Origin: Saprospiraceae bacterium
Lineage (GTDB): Bacteria > Bacteroidota > Bacteroidia > Chitinophagales > Saprospiraceae
DNA: 39,614 bases
NCBI GenBank assembly: GCA_016787575.1
Contig: JAEUUO010000024.1
Span: 1 to 39,614, forward strand
Direction: 5' to 3'
The notes under the pieces: model-generated
Told to the model about the DNA's origin: nothing
Database searches by the model: none
What the model saw: only the letters and a program-made list of their open reading frames with translations
Made by a program: the position numbers and the translations under genes
Shown: positions 24,319 through 33,346 of the stretch, one piece after another
Numbering within the stretch: position 1 is the first letter of the stretch
Layout: each line of letters begins with the position of its first letter

Positions 24319-27240
24319 ATGAGTCATTCAAGTAGAGTCCTTTGTAGTATTGTATTTATTTGCCTGTTTTTGTCAAATGCCTGTGTCACGCATAGAAAAA
24401 AAGGGCATACCTCGGCTTTAGGCCGGTTTTATCACAACACGACCGCAAAATACAATGGATATTTTAATGCCAATGAAATAATGGATGAATGTTTATTGGA
24501 AATCGATCAATCCTATAAAGATAATTACAGTAAAACGCTTCCGGTATTTGCCTACAATTCCATAGAAAGTGTCGATCCGCAAAAATCAAAATTAGATAAA
24601 GCAATTGAAAAAGTTTCGAATGTAGTATTCTCGCATCGCGTGAGCCATTGGGCAGATGATTGTTATCTCATACTTTGCAAAGCACAATATCTAAAAAAAG
24701 ATTACGAAACGGCTGAAAGTTCTTTTCGTTTTTTTATTGAAGAATTTGACCCGATAAAAAATAAAATCAAAGCAAAAAAAATTAAAGAAAATACTGTAAA
24801 AGAAAAAAAGAAAAATGCAGAAGATTTAAAAAAAGAGCGGAAGAAAGCAGCTGAACAAAAAGCAAAAGAGAAAAAACAATTGCAAAAAGAACGCGCTAAA
24901 GCTAAAAAAAATAATTCAAAAAATACAAAACCAAATAGCACCGCATCAAAACCCGCAAGCGCTTCTGAAGCTCCTCAAAAACCTGTAAGCAAATCAGAAT
25001 CTGAACTTGATAAAACCAATAAGAAAATTACCAATGAAGGTTCCTGGTTGTTTCCGCATTATCCTGCTTTTTGGGAAGGTGCAATCTGGGCTGCTAAAAA
25101 TTTGGTGGCGCGTGGAAAACCATTTGAAGCCGAACAATTACTAAAACGGGTTGAATCAGATCCATTGGCTCCAAAGAAATTAAAAGGGGAATTGTATGCA
25201 ACCTTTGCTGATTTGTATTTAAAAACAGGCAAGCAAGACAAAGCCATTCTTGCACTTAAAAATGCAGTTGATAATACCAAAAAGAAACGAATCAAAGCGC
25301 GTTATGCATTTATTCTTGGCCAGCTTTATCAAAAAGAAAACCGCCTTGAATCTTCCAATACATATTTTAAGCAATGCATGGATTGGAAGCCGGGTTATGA
25401 TTTAACATTTCACTGCAGAATGAATTTATTGTTAAATGATGCTGCAGAGGGTACTGATCCGGAAAAAATTGTCGCTGGCATTGAATCTCTTTTAAAAGAC
25501 CCAAAAAATAAAGATTTTCAAGGTGAATTGTATTATGCCTTGGGATTGATCAGTTTAAAGAACAATAAAAAACCAGAAGCACTCGAACAGTTCAATTTGG
25601 CTCTTCAAGCTGCAAATACAGCAAATTCACAAAAAGCAGATGTTTATAGCAAATTGGCAGATATATATTTTGACGATCAGGATTATCTCAAAGCCAAATT
25701 GTATTACGACAGTACCTTGACCATGTTGGGTAAAAATGATGAACGCCGTATAAAGGTTTCAAAACTTGTAGCCAACCTGGAGGAAATCGCCCAACACTTG
25801 CAGCAAATTGCTTTGCAAGACAGTTTATTGAAAATTTCAGGATTATCTGTAAAAGATAAAAGAGCATTGGCCATTCAACTTAAAAATGCGCGCAAAGCAA
25901 AAAATGCAGAACCCAATGCAGCAAATCCAAACCGAGATTTGAGAAATCGCTTTGCTGAAATGGAATCCTTGTCTAACGGACCATTTAACAGGGAAGTCGA
26001 GAAAAAGCCGGATGCAAAAAAGCAGACCAGCAATTTCTTTGCCTACGATCAACGTTCCATCAATCGCGGTCGGTCTGAATTCGAACAAATTTGGGGAAAT
26101 CGGACTCTGGAAGACAATTGGCGCCGAAAGAATAAAAATACTTTTTCAATAAATGAAATAAAGGTTGAACGCACAGAGGAAGCCTCGGATACATTGGAAT
26201 CGGATTTGGCTCAAATACTGAGTGCAATTCCAGACAGTCCGGAAGAAATTACCATCGCCAAAAACAAGATAGCTGAATCGCTGTATGCTTTAGGAATTTT
26301 ATACCGTGAGAAACTTGAAAATTATCCCAAATCAACAGCCAGTTTAAAAAAATTACTGGAAGTGTATCCAAAACACGAGCGACGTATAGATGCGTTGTAT
26401 TATCTCTATTTAAATTGTCTCGATTTAAGGGATCAGGCTTGTGCAAATTCTTATTCGGATCAAATTATTTATGAATTTCCGGGAAGTCATTATGCAAAAA
26501 TTTTATCTGACCCAGAATATGTGAAAAGTTTGTTAGCAAAACGGGATGAAATCTCCAACGATTACATCAATGCATACAAATTGTATGCGGATAAAAATTT
26601 TGCTGAAGCATACAATGCCTTGCAAATTCTAAAAAATAAAATAAAACCCCCACACGTTCTTGAAGCGAAACTTGCCTTATTGTCTGCATTGTGTTTAGGC
26701 AATACGCAAGGTAAGGATGTTTATATCAATGCCTTGCGCGATGTAGTTGCCAATTATCCATCAACTGCAGAAGAAGTAAAAGCAAAAGAAATTCTTCGCT
26801 TTTTAAAAGGAGACCAAGACGCTTTTGTTGAAATTAGTCAAAATACACTAGACCAAACCAATTTTAAATTGGAGGATGATAAAATGCATTTTGTGTTGAT
26901 AGTTTTTTTCGACCCGCAGGATAAAGTGGTTGATAAAGCTAAAATTTCAATTTCTGATTACAACCAAAATTATCACAAGCCGGAAAATTTAAAAATGACA
27001 AGTGTCGAATTGGATATTGAATTAAACCAACCCCTTATTCTTATAAGAAAATTTGATACCCGATCCGCTGCCATGAAATATTACGAAGGCATTCAACGAA
27101 AACCTAAAGAATTTATAACCGGTTTTGATAATTGGGAATCTTTTGTAATTACTCAAAATAATTATCGGGAAGTATTGCGATTGAAAACGCTGACCGAATA
27201 CAAAACATTTTTCAAGAAGAATTACTTGGAAGGAAAATAG
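24319..27240 (+). CDS. T9SS-associated TPR lipoprotein, SprE/PorW-like
   Basis: This 973-residue lipoprotein has lipobox LSNAC (lipidated Cys22). The next segment, FYHNTTAKYNGYFNANEIMDE followed by KTLPVFAY and a DKAIEKVSNV...HWADDCYLILCKAQYLKKDYETAE stretch, closely fits SprE of Flavobacterium and PorW of Porphyromonas. PorW/SprE is a periplasmic outer-membrane lipoprotein that links the T9SS motor to the translocon. Several TPR blocks follow (about 255-490 and 650-830). A Lys/Ala/Glu-rich low-complexity stretch (about 150-240) separates the first TPR from the rest and may be a flexible spacer. The C-terminal domain (about 870-960) is beta/alpha. T9SS cargo genes in this window would depend on such a component. 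Confidence 0.85.
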   Translation: MSHSSRVLCSIVFICLFLSNACVTHRKKGHTSALGRFYHNTTAKYNGYFNANEIMDECLLEIDQSYKDNYSKTLPVFAYNSIESVDPQKSKLDKAIEKVSNVVFSHRVSHWADDCYLILCKAQYLKKDYETAESSFRFFIEEFDPIKNKIKAKKIKENTVKEKKKNAEDLKKERKKAAEQKAKEKKQLQKERAKAKKNNSKNTKPNSTASKPASASEAPQKPVSKSESELDKTNKKITNEGSWLFPHYPAFWEGAIWAAKNLVARGKPFEAEQLLKRVESDPLAPKKLKGELYATFADLYLKTGKQDKAILALKNAVDNTKKKRIKARYAFILGQLYQKENRLESSNTYFKQCMDWKPGYDLTFHCRMNLLLNDAAEGTDPEKIVAGIESLLKDPKNKDFQGELYYALGLISLKNNKKPEALEQFNLALQAANTANSQKADVYSKLADIYFDDQDYLKAKLYYDSTLTMLGKNDERRIKVSKLVANLEEIAQHLQQIALQDSLLKISGLSVKDKRALAIQLKNARKAKNAEPNAANPNRDLRNRFAEMESLSNGPFNREVEKKPDAKKQTSNFFAYDQRSINRGRSEFEQIWGNRTLEDNWRRKNKNTFSINEIKVERTEEASDTLESDLAQILSAIPDSPEEITIAKNKIAESLYALGILYREKLENYPKSTASLKKLLEVYPKHERRIDALYYLYLNCLDLRDQACANSYSDQIIYEFPGSHYAKILSDPEYVKSLLAKRDEISNDYINAYKLYADKNFAEAYNALQILKNKIKPPHVLEAKLALLSALCLGNTQGKDVYINALRDVVANYPSTAEEVKAKEILRFLKGDQDAFVEISQNTLDQTNFKLEDDKMHFVLIVFFDPQDKVVDKAKISISDYNQNYHKPENLKMTSVELDIELNQPLILIRKFDTRSAAMKYYEGIQRKPKEFITGFDNWESFVITQNNYREVLRLKTLTEYKTFFKKNYLEGK

Positions 27241-27279
27241 CTGTTGTATGGAAATGGCTGGAGAATACTTCAATTCTAT

Positions 27280-27385
27280 CATTTTGCAATCCTGCAATGG
27301 GGCTAGAGGTTAGAGGTTAAAGGCTAGAGGGGAGAAGAACATGGAACCATTGTGGACCATAACCTATAGACTGCAGACTTCCTAA
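27280..27385. repeat. CTGCAATG-family repeat fragment with GAGGTTA microrepeats
   Basis: It starts with TTTGCAATCCTGCAATGGGG, then four imperfect TAGAGGTTA-type units (27301-27333). It ends with CTATAGACTGCAGACTTCC (27364-27382), the reverse complement of the GGAAGTCTGTAGTCTTTAG block found at the other repeat sites. It fills the gap between the convergent SprE/PorW-like and ComF genes. Confidence 0.6.
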
Positions 27386-27387
27386 AT

Positions 27388-28104
27388 TTAGCTCGTAATT
27401 GCTATGGTTGCCATACTGATAGCAACTTGCTCGGTTTGTTGTAAGGTCAAAGCACATGATTCCAGGGTAGCACCTGTAGTTAAAATATCATCTACCAGTA
27501 AAACATAGCTCCCTTTAATCAAATCGGGTCTTTTTAATTGAAAAGCTGATTGAATGTTTTGATTTCTTTCTATTCGGTTTTTAGTGGTTTGGGTTATGGT
27601 CTCTTTGGTACGGATTAAAATATCTTCTCTGTAAGGACAAGCCAATGAATCAGAAAGCCCTTTCGCAAATTGGGCACTTTGATTATAGCCTCTTTGGATT
27701 TTTCGTTTGGGATGGAGTGGTACCGGAATGATGTAATCCAGATTTTGAAAGGCCTCTATTGATTTTAGCAATTTTCCAAAATGTTGGCCAATCCGGATTC
27801 CAATTTCATATTCTCCACGGTATTTCAGTAGTTCAAGAGCTTTTTGAACTTTTGATCCTTTTGAATAGTAATACAGAGATGCTCCGGCAACAATTGGAAT
27901 TCTACCTTTAAAGTGTTGCGTAAATTCATTTTCTTTTAATTGCTCCATGTAAGTAGGGTGGACCTGGTATTGACAAGACAGGCAAAAAAGTTCTTCCCGA
28001 CCATGGGTTCTACCCTCGCAAGCAATGCAAAGATTTGGATAAAGCAAATCCAAAAAACAATTGAAGCTGTTTGAAATATTTTTTCTAATAAGCGATAGAT
28101 CCAT
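27388..28104 (-). CDS. ComF family phosphoribosyltransferase-like protein
   Basis: This 238-residue protein has the ComF layout. An N-terminal zinc ribbon (C26-x2-C29, C41-x2-C44) is followed by a type I phosphoribosyltransferase domain with the PRPP loop VLLVDDILTTGATLESC (about 201-217). ComF proteins take part in DNA uptake during natural transformation and in DNA restart, in Gram-positive and some Gram-negative bacteria. The length is typical. It stands alone on this strand, 199 bp after the HtrA stop. Confidence 0.9.
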   Translation of the reverse strand: MDLSLIRKNISNSFNCFLDLLYPNLCIACEGRTHGREELFCLSCQYQVHPTYMEQLKENEFTQHFKGRIPIVAGASLYYYSKGSKVQKALELLKYRGEYEIGIRIGQHFGKLLKSIEAFQNLDYIIPVPLHPKRKIQRGYNQSAQFAKGLSDSLACPYREDILIRTKETITQTTKNRIERNQNIQSAFQLKRPDLIKGSYVLLVDDILTTGATLESCALTLQQTEQVAISMATIAITS

Positions 28105-28215
28105 ATCAGGATGTTATAAATAATTAAATCAGAATAAATTATATAGTGTTAAATAATTTATCCGAATAAAAAAATTAAGAATCTATCATTCCTGTGTAAA
28201 AAGTAAATCCCGAAA

Positions 28216-28246
28216 ACAAAAAATCCCGACCACGAATGGCCGGGAC
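28216..28246 (-). terminator. Rho-independent terminator of the HtrA gene
   Basis: On the reverse strand TCCCGGCCA pairs with TGGTCGGGA (28245-28224, one G-T pair) around a TTCG tetraloop and is followed by a run of six T. It lies about 60 bp past the stop of the reverse-strand protease gene. Confidence 0.85.
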
Positions 28247-28303
28247 CTTCAAACAAAACGAAAAACCAACTTTATAGAAAGCTACAAATGGCTACCTATT
28301 TCT

Positions 28304-29518
28304 TTATAACATTTTCTTGATTTTGACGGGTATCTCTTTAACCTGACCATCCCGGATGATCTTGGTATAGAGTGTCTCACCAATCTTGGACAAAGCTACA
28401 ACTTTTTGTAAATCTTCTACAGTTTTTACCGGCTTATTATTTATTTCTACGATTACATCGTTTGGTAATAATCCAGCAAACTTAGCCGAACCTTTATCTT
28501 CCAATTCTGTAATTACAACGCCATTATCAACATTTAAGTTCAATTCTTTTTTAATTTCTTCATCTACATTCACAACACCCACTCCAAAGATTCCCCGGTC
28601 AAAGCTTCCACTGTTAATTAACTCTTTAACAATTTTAGACATCAGGTTGGAAGGTATGGCAAATGAATAGCCGGAATAGTAACCGGTCTTTGATGCAATT
28701 GCTGAATTAATTCCAACCAAACGACCTTGTACGTCTACCAAAGCACCGCCGCTATTGCCCGGGTTTACAGCTGCATCGGTTTGTATATATTCTTCGATTC
28801 CGGGAGGCGTTGCTTTTTGCAAACGTTGATAAGGATTGTAATAGTCCTCCTCATTTTGCTGATCCAATAAATTTAGGTCCCGCCCCTTGGCACTGACAAT
28901 GCCAGCTGTTACGGTAGATGTCAAATAACCAAAAGGATTTCCTACTGCCAGTACCCATTCACCCACTCTAAGGAGATCTGAATTGGCTACTTGCAAGATC
29001 GGAAGATTGTTTGCTTCAATTTTTAAAACTGCTAAATCCGTTCGAGGATCTGTTCCGACTTTTTTTGCTTTAAATTTTCGTCCGTCTTTTAGAATTACTT
29101 CAATGTCATCTGCAAATTCAACTACGTGGTTATTGGTTACGATATAACCATCGTTGGAATAAATCACTCCACTGCCGCTGCCTTTTTTCTGTTGATAAAA
29201 AGGGGCACCAAAGCCAAAACTTCTCAAATCAAACTCCTGAAAAAATGGATTGTTGCCAAATGGATTGTTCTGGTCCATTTTTTGGCGGGCTAGTTTTTCA
29301 CTTTCCTGTGCATTGATTTGTACGACAACATTCAATGCTTTATCAGCAGCATCTGAAAAGTCAGGCCCAACCGGTGCTGCCACACTGCTATTTACAGCAT
29401 GTACCATTGAATTTGAATTTTGAACATCTATTGGTTTATTTTGAAACCAAATAAAACCTGCAAGCACTAAAAGTCCGCCGCTAATACCTGCTAAAAATGG
29501 ATGGATGTATTTTTTCAT
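28304..29518 (-). CDS. Trypsin-like periplasmic serine protease, DegP/HtrA family
   Basis: This 404-residue envelope protease has an N-terminal signal anchor (about 8-25), a trypsin-like domain with the catalytic triad His131 (TNNHVV), Asp161 (RTDLAV) and Ser256 (NPGNSGGAL), and one PDZ domain (about 312-398). DegP/DegQ proteins degrade or refold misfolded envelope proteins. A single PDZ domain makes it DegS-like in layout, but Bacteroidota HtrA proteins of this length are common. The gene has its own -7 element (29539-29546) and a strong terminator (28216-28246). Confidence 0.92.
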   Translation of the reverse strand: MKKYIHPFLAGISGGLLVLAGFIWFQNKPIDVQNSNSMVHAVNSSVAAPVGPDFSDAADKALNVVVQINAQESEKLARQKMDQNNPFGNNPFFQEFDLRSFGFGAPFYQQKKGSGSGVIYSNDGYIVTNNHVVEFADDIEVILKDGRKFKAKKVGTDPRTDLAVLKIEANNLPILQVANSDLLRVGEWVLAVGNPFGYLTSTVTAGIVSAKGRDLNLLDQQNEEDYYNPYQRLQKATPPGIEEYIQTDAAVNPGNSGGALVDVQGRLVGINSAIASKTGYYSGYSFAIPSNLMSKIVKELINSGSFDRGIFGVGVVNVDEEIKKELNLNVDNGVVITELEDKGSAKFAGLLPNDVIVEINNKPVKTVEDLQKVVALSKIGETLYTKIIRDGQVKEIPVKIKKML

Positions 29519-29538
29519 ACGCTCAGTTTTTTGTGTTA

Positions 29539-29546
29539 CAAATTTA
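29539..29546 (-). promoter_or_regulatory. -7 element of the HtrA gene
   Basis: On the reverse strand TAAATTTG (29546-29539) matches TAnnTTTG exactly, about 20 bp before the start codon. This implies a very short leader. No clear -33 TTG is visible. Confidence 0.4.
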
Positions 29547-29627
29547 AAACGAGAACTGAGCTTGATAGGTCTTAATAATTTTCAGTTTAACATGGATTTA
29601 ACGCTTGAAAACTTAACAGCTTGTCAG

Positions 29628-29936
29628 CTAAAGCCCTACCCCATATTCCCGTTCGACTTTACAAATCCTGAGGCGATACGATTGATACCAACGCTTGCGT
29701 CCTTCAGATTGAGCCAATAGATGCTCTTCATTCTCTTTCCAGTTTTTTATCGCTTCTAAACTGTCCCAATAACTTACGGTAATACCAATTCCATCGCGGG
29801 CACTTTCATGTCCAAGGTAACCTTTCTGTTTTTTTACTAATTCCAGCATTTTGAATGACATGCTTTCATATCCCTCCGTATCTTCTGAAAGATGCGAACT
29901 GAATATGACAGCATAATAAGGTTTAAATGAATTCAT
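29628..29936 (-). CDS. Antibiotic biosynthesis monooxygenase (ABM) domain protein
   Basis: This 102-residue protein is a single ABM ferredoxin-like domain. YYAVIFSSHLSEDTEGYESM, GYLGHESARDG, GITVSYWDSLEAIKNWKENEEH and the final KRWYQSYRLRICKVERE all fit the family. Members include small cofactor-free monooxygenases and haem-degrading enzymes, but most housekeeping copies are unassigned. It starts 2 bp after the BirA stop, so the two are translationally coupled. Confidence 0.88.
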   Translation of the reverse strand: MNSFKPYYAVIFSSHLSEDTEGYESMSFKMLELVKKQKGYLGHESARDGIGITVSYWDSLEAIKNWKENEEHLLAQSEGRKRWYQSYRLRICKVEREYGVGL

Positions 29937-29938
29937 AT

Positions 29939-30679
29939 TTATGAATATTTTAATTCACCAAATTTATAGTTTCGAAATTCCTGATTGTCGTCTTTTAAAA
30001 CAAGGTTTCCAAAAATATCAACTTTTTGAATGATTCCATTTACAATAGAACCATCCATGCAAGTAAATGAACTGTAAACATGTTTTAAATATAATGTTTC
30101 ATTATATTGTTTCAGCATGTCATCCCAAATGGTATCATGTGAAACTTGAATACGGTGTAGTAATTTTTCCCGTAATTGAATTACCAGCTTTTCACGAATT
30201 ACTGAATGACCTGTTTCAAGTCGAATTGAGCTGGCATTTAAACCTTCCGCAAAATCTGTTTGATTGACGTTGATTCCAATTCCAACAACCGATGCTTCAA
30301 TTTTACCAGCTTTTATGTTGTTTTGAATTAAAATACCAGCTATTTTATGAATACCCGCATATACGTCGTTGGGCCATTTTATCCGTAAATCTTTAATGGA
30401 ATAGGAACTAAGACAATCCAAAATAGCCAGACTGCTGGCCAAGTGCAATTTAAAAATTTTGTCCAGCTCAATATCCTGAGGATATAAGATAAAACTTGCT
30501 AAAATATTTTGTCCGGCAGCACTTTGCCAAAATCTGCCATATTGGCCTTTTCCATCTGTCTGATAGTCAGATATAACTAAAAATCCCTGCTCTGGATTGG
30601 TTTTTGATAGAAGATCGGAAGCAAGCCTGTTGGTTGAATCGATTTGATATTCATAGATATGTGGAAATTCAAATTCCAT
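29939..30679 (-). CDS. birA: Biotin--[acetyl-CoA-carboxylase] ligase
   Basis: This 246-residue enzyme attaches biotin to the biotin carboxyl carrier protein of acetyl-CoA carboxylase. The catalytic signature is present: biotin/AMP loop DGKGQYGRFWQS (42-53), GQNILASF (56-63) and RIKWPNDVYAGIHKIAGILIQN (99-120). It lacks the N-terminal DNA-binding domain of E. coli BirA, so it is a class I, non-repressor ligase. It is divergent from rsfS and coupled to the ABM gene. Confidence 0.93.
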   Translation of the reverse strand: MEFEFPHIYEYQIDSTNRLASDLLSKTNPEQGFLVISDYQTDGKGQYGRFWQSAAGQNILASFILYPQDIELDKIFKLHLASSLAILDCLSSYSIKDLRIKWPNDVYAGIHKIAGILIQNNIKAGKIEASVVGIGINVNQTDFAEGLNASSIRLETGHSVIREKLVIQLREKLLHRIQVSHDTIWDDMLKQYNETLYLKHVYSSFTCMDGSIVNGIIQKVDIFGNLVLKDDNQEFRNYKFGELKYS

Positions 30680-30749
30680 TCTTAATAGAAAACTTGTATA
30701 TATTATAAATTGTTTATATATTTACTTTATCTTAAATTTACCCTTCACA

Positions 30750-31136
30750 TTGCCACGAACTAAAGCTATTTCATCAGATTCTGTAAAAAATACTGCAGAA
30801 TTACTTGCCTTAATTATTGACAGCATTCAAGATATCAAAGGTAAAAACATCGTCCAATTAGATCTTCGCCATTTACCAGATGCACCTGCCAGTTATTTTA
30901 TTATTACTGAAGGGGAAAGCAGTACACAAATAAAAGCAATTGCCGGAAATGTAGAACGAAGGGTTAAAACTGAAATGGGACAACTGGCACATTCTGAAGG
31001 CCAAATTGGGGCCCGATGGGTATTGGTTGATTTTTTTGACGTAGTGGTCCATGTGTTCGATAAAGATACCCGTAAATACTACGAATTGGAAGATTTATGG
31101 AGTGATGCCAAGTTTACAGAGTACAAGAATATATAA
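30750..31136 (+). CDS. rsfS: Ribosome silencing factor RsfS (TTG start)
   Basis: This protein of about 128 residues (RsfS/YbeB/Iojap family) binds ribosomal protein uL14 and blocks subunit joining during starvation. Family landmarks are KGKNIVQLDLRHLPDAPASYFIITEG, STQIKAIAGNVERRV, ARWVLVDFFDVVVHVF and the terminal YYELEDLWSDA. There is no ATG in a suitable position; TTG at 30750 gives the usual family length. It precedes ftsH by 61 bp on the same strand, a common Bacteroidota gene order. Confidence 0.92.
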   Translation: MPRTKAISSDSVKNTAELLALIIDSIQDIKGKNIVQLDLRHLPDAPASYFIITEGESSTQIKAIAGNVERRVKTEMGQLAHSEGQIGARWVLVDFFDVVVHVFDKDTRKYYELEDLWSDAKFTEYKNI

Positions 31137-31197
31137 TCAAAGCAACTAATTGAATTTATAAGCGTTAATAGTTTTCAGTGTATCATAATTGTAATTA

Positions 31198-33189
31198 ATG
31201 GAACAACAACCCACACCCAATAATAATCCGAATAAAAAAAACAATGAAGGATTTAATGCCTATTGGATTTATGGCATCATATTATTAATCATCATCGGTG
31301 TAAATTTATTTTACATGGTATCTCCGGGCAAAGGAAATATTAATTCCATTCGCTTTGAGGACATGGCTACCAAAGGCGATATCGAAAAAATTGAAGTCGT
31401 CAATTTAAAACAAGCTTATGTTTATTTAAATAAAGATGCCATCAACAAAGATGAATACAAAGACAAATTGAGTTCTTCCCTTGGCGTTAGACCAAATTTC
31501 TATTTTAATATCGGACCTGCTGAAAAGTTTCAGGAAAAAATTGATAAAATCAACGAACATCTTACTAATAAAATAAGTATCAGCTACGAAGAAAAACAAA
31601 ATTGGCTTGGACCTATTTTATCCTTTGTAGTTCCATTTCTGATTATTCTTGGAATCTGGATGTTTTTAATGCGCCGCGTTGGTGGCGGTGGATCCGGACC
31701 TGGTGCACAAATATTTAATATTGGAAAGTCAAAAGCAACCTTATTTGAAAAAAATCAAAATACCAATGTAACATTTACAGATGTAGCTGGATTGGAGGAA
31801 GCGAAAGAAGAAGTTATGGAGGTGGTTGATTTTTTAAAGAATCCTAAAAAATATACAGCCCTCGGTGGTAAAATTCCTAAAGGGGTTTTATTGGTAGGTC
31901 CTCCGGGTACCGGTAAAACACTTTTAGCAAAGGCGGTTGCTGGTGAAGCCGGTGTACCTTTCTTTACGATTTCGGGTTCTGATTTTGTGGAGATGTTTGT
32001 AGGAGTTGGTGCTTCGCGTGTTCGTGATTTGTTTCGCCAGGCTCGTGAAAAAGCTCCATGCATTGTTTTTATTGATGAGATCGATGCAGTAGGACGTGCC
32101 CGTGGAAGAAACACCTTTCAAGGTGGCAATGACGAACGAGAAAATACATTGAATCAGTTGTTGGTTGAAATGGATGGTTTTAGTACAGATGCGGGTGTTA
32201 TTTTAATGGCAGCAACTAACCGTCCCGATGTTTTGGATTCTGCTTTGTTAAGACCTGGCCGATTTGACCGTCAAATTGGAATTGATCCTCCTGATTTAAA
32301 AGGTCGCGCAGAAATATTTAAAGTCCATTTGAAAAATTTAAAATTATCACCAACAGTAACACCTGAAGCACTTGCTGAAATGACTCCTGGTTTTGCAGGT
32401 GCCGATATTGCCAATATTTGCAATGAAGCTGCACTGGTAGCTGCCCGTCGCGATAAAAAAGAAATTGATTTGGACGATTTCAATTATGCATTGGATCGAG
32501 TTATCGGTGGATTGGAAAAGAAAAATAAATTAATATCTCCTGAAGAAAAAGAAGTCATTGCATATCATGAAGCTGGACACGCAATCATTGGATGGTATTT
32601 AAAATATGCCTCCCCTTTGGTGAAAGTTACCATTGTTCCACGTGGACTTGGAACACTGGGCTATGCTCAATATTTGCCTAAAGAAGAATATATCACAAGA
32701 ACCGAGGCACTTTTGGATCGTATGTGCATGACCATGGGAGGACGTGCATCAGAACGAATTGTTTTTGATAAAATATCTACCGGAGCACAAAGCGATTTGG
32801 ATCATGTTACTAAAATGGCATACAGCATGGTAAGTGTATTTGGATTGAATGATAAGGTCGGCAATGTATCTTATTATGGTTTATCACAAGAAGGATTTCA
32901 AAGACCTTATAGCGATGAAACAGCGCGCATTATGGATGAAGAAGTTCGTAAACTGATAGAATCACAATATGAACGAGCACAAGATCTTTTAAAAGATAAA
33001 CGAAACGAACTGGAAATTCTTGCTCAAGAGCTTTTGAAGAAAGAAGTACTTCATAAATCCGATGTTGAGCGATTAATTGGACCCTCACCCTATCACAAAG
33101 ACAAATCATCAGAACCAACACCCCACAGCGGGCAACACGTTTCAGATGAAAAACCGGTAGCAGAAAAAGAACCTGAAAAAGAAGTATAG
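31198..33189 (+). CDS. ftsH: ATP-dependent zinc metalloprotease FtsH
   Basis: This 663-residue inner-membrane AAA+ protease degrades membrane and regulatory proteins. Two membrane helices (about 22-40 and 138-158) flank a periplasmic domain. The AAA module has Walker A GPPGTGKT (234-241), Walker B IVFIDEID (289-296) and the second region of homology with [17 protein letters not shown]. The M41 zinc site is HEAGH (457-461), with a later Asp ligand in QSDLDH. The C-terminal tail after about 628 is hydrophilic (rich in Lys, Glu, Pro). Its last codons belong to an 83-bp unit that is tandemly repeated just past the stop (33146-33311). Confidence 0.97.
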   Translation: MEQQPTPNNNPNKKNNEGFNAYWIYGIILLIIIGVNLFYMVSPGKGNINSIRFEDMATKGDIEKIEVVNLKQAYVYLNKDAINKDEYKDKLSSSLGVRPNFYFNIGPAEKFQEKIDKINEHLTNKISISYEEKQNWLGPILSFVVPFLIILGIWMFLMRRVGGGGSGPGAQIFNIGKSKATLFEKNQNTNVTFTDVAGLEEAKEEVMEVVDFLKNPKKYTALGGKIPKGVLLVGPPGTGKTLLAKAVAGEAGVPFFTISGSDFVEMFVGVGASRVRDLFRQAREKAPCIVFIDEIDAVGRARGRNTFQGGNDERENTLNQLLVEMDGFSTDAGVILMAATNRPDVLDSALLRPGRFDRQIGIDPPDLKGRAEIFKVHLKNLKLSPTVTPEALAEMTPGFAGADIANICNEAALVAARRDKKEIDLDDFNYALDRVIGGLEKKNKLISPEEKEVIAYHEAGHAIIGWYLKYASPLVKVTIVPRGLGTLGYAQYLPKEEYITRTEALLDRMCMTMGGRASERIVFDKISTGAQSDLDHVTKMAYSMVSVFGLNDKVGNVSYYGLSQEGFQRPYSDETARIMDEEVRKLIESQYERAQDLLKDKRNELEILAQELLKKEVLHKSDVERLIGPSPYHKDKSSEPTPHSGQHVSDEKPVAEKEPEKEV

Positions 33190-33345
33190 TCCAGGTTTTT
33201 CATGCTGACAAGCGGAGCTTCGTCATGTATGAAAAACCGGTAGCAGAAAAAGAACCTGAAAAAGGAAATCTTAATCAGTTTTTTAGGTTGACAAGCAAGG
33301 CTTCACAATGCATGAAAACCGATAGCTAAAGAGCAGTTAAATCCA
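33146..33345 (+). repeat. 83-bp tandem duplication of the ftsH 3' end
   Basis: Unit 1 is 33146-33228 and contains the last 14 ftsH codons and the stop. Unit 2 is 33229-33311, and a decayed third start follows from 33312. The first 36 bases of units 1 and 2 are identical (beginning ATGAAAAACCGGTAGCAG). The later parts are diverged but alignable, including GACAAGC and GGCTTC words at the same offset. The duplicated coding part cannot extend FtsH because the real stop at 33187-33189 precedes unit 2. Confidence 0.85.
33194..33238 (+). repeat. REP-like hairpin after ftsH, possible terminator
   Basis: GGTTTTTCAT (33194-33203) pairs with ATGAAAAACC (33229-33238). Inside, TGAC-AAGC and GCTT-C-GTCA form a second stem around GGA, so the 45 nt can fold into one long hairpin. 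A degenerate copy lies at 33277-33320 (GACAAGCAAGGCTTC inside GTTTT...GAAAAC). No T run follows, so it resembles an extragenic palindrome more than a classical terminator. It could still protect or end the ftsH transcript. Confidence 0.6.
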
Positions 33346-33346
33346 G

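Noticed and set aside
24702..24941. 79-codon reverse ORF, Phe-rich
   Set aside because: It is antisense to the lysine-rich stretch of the SprE/PorW-like gene; poly-Lys codons read backwards give Phe.
29521..29561. GCTCAG ... CTGAGC inverted repeat upstream of the HtrA gene
   Set aside because: The stem is only 6 bp with a loop near 29 nt and no T run; it is likely chance.
33229..33264. Second small gene starting at the duplicated ATG after ftsH
   Set aside because: The reading frame meets a stop after four codons (ATG AAA AAC CGG TAG).
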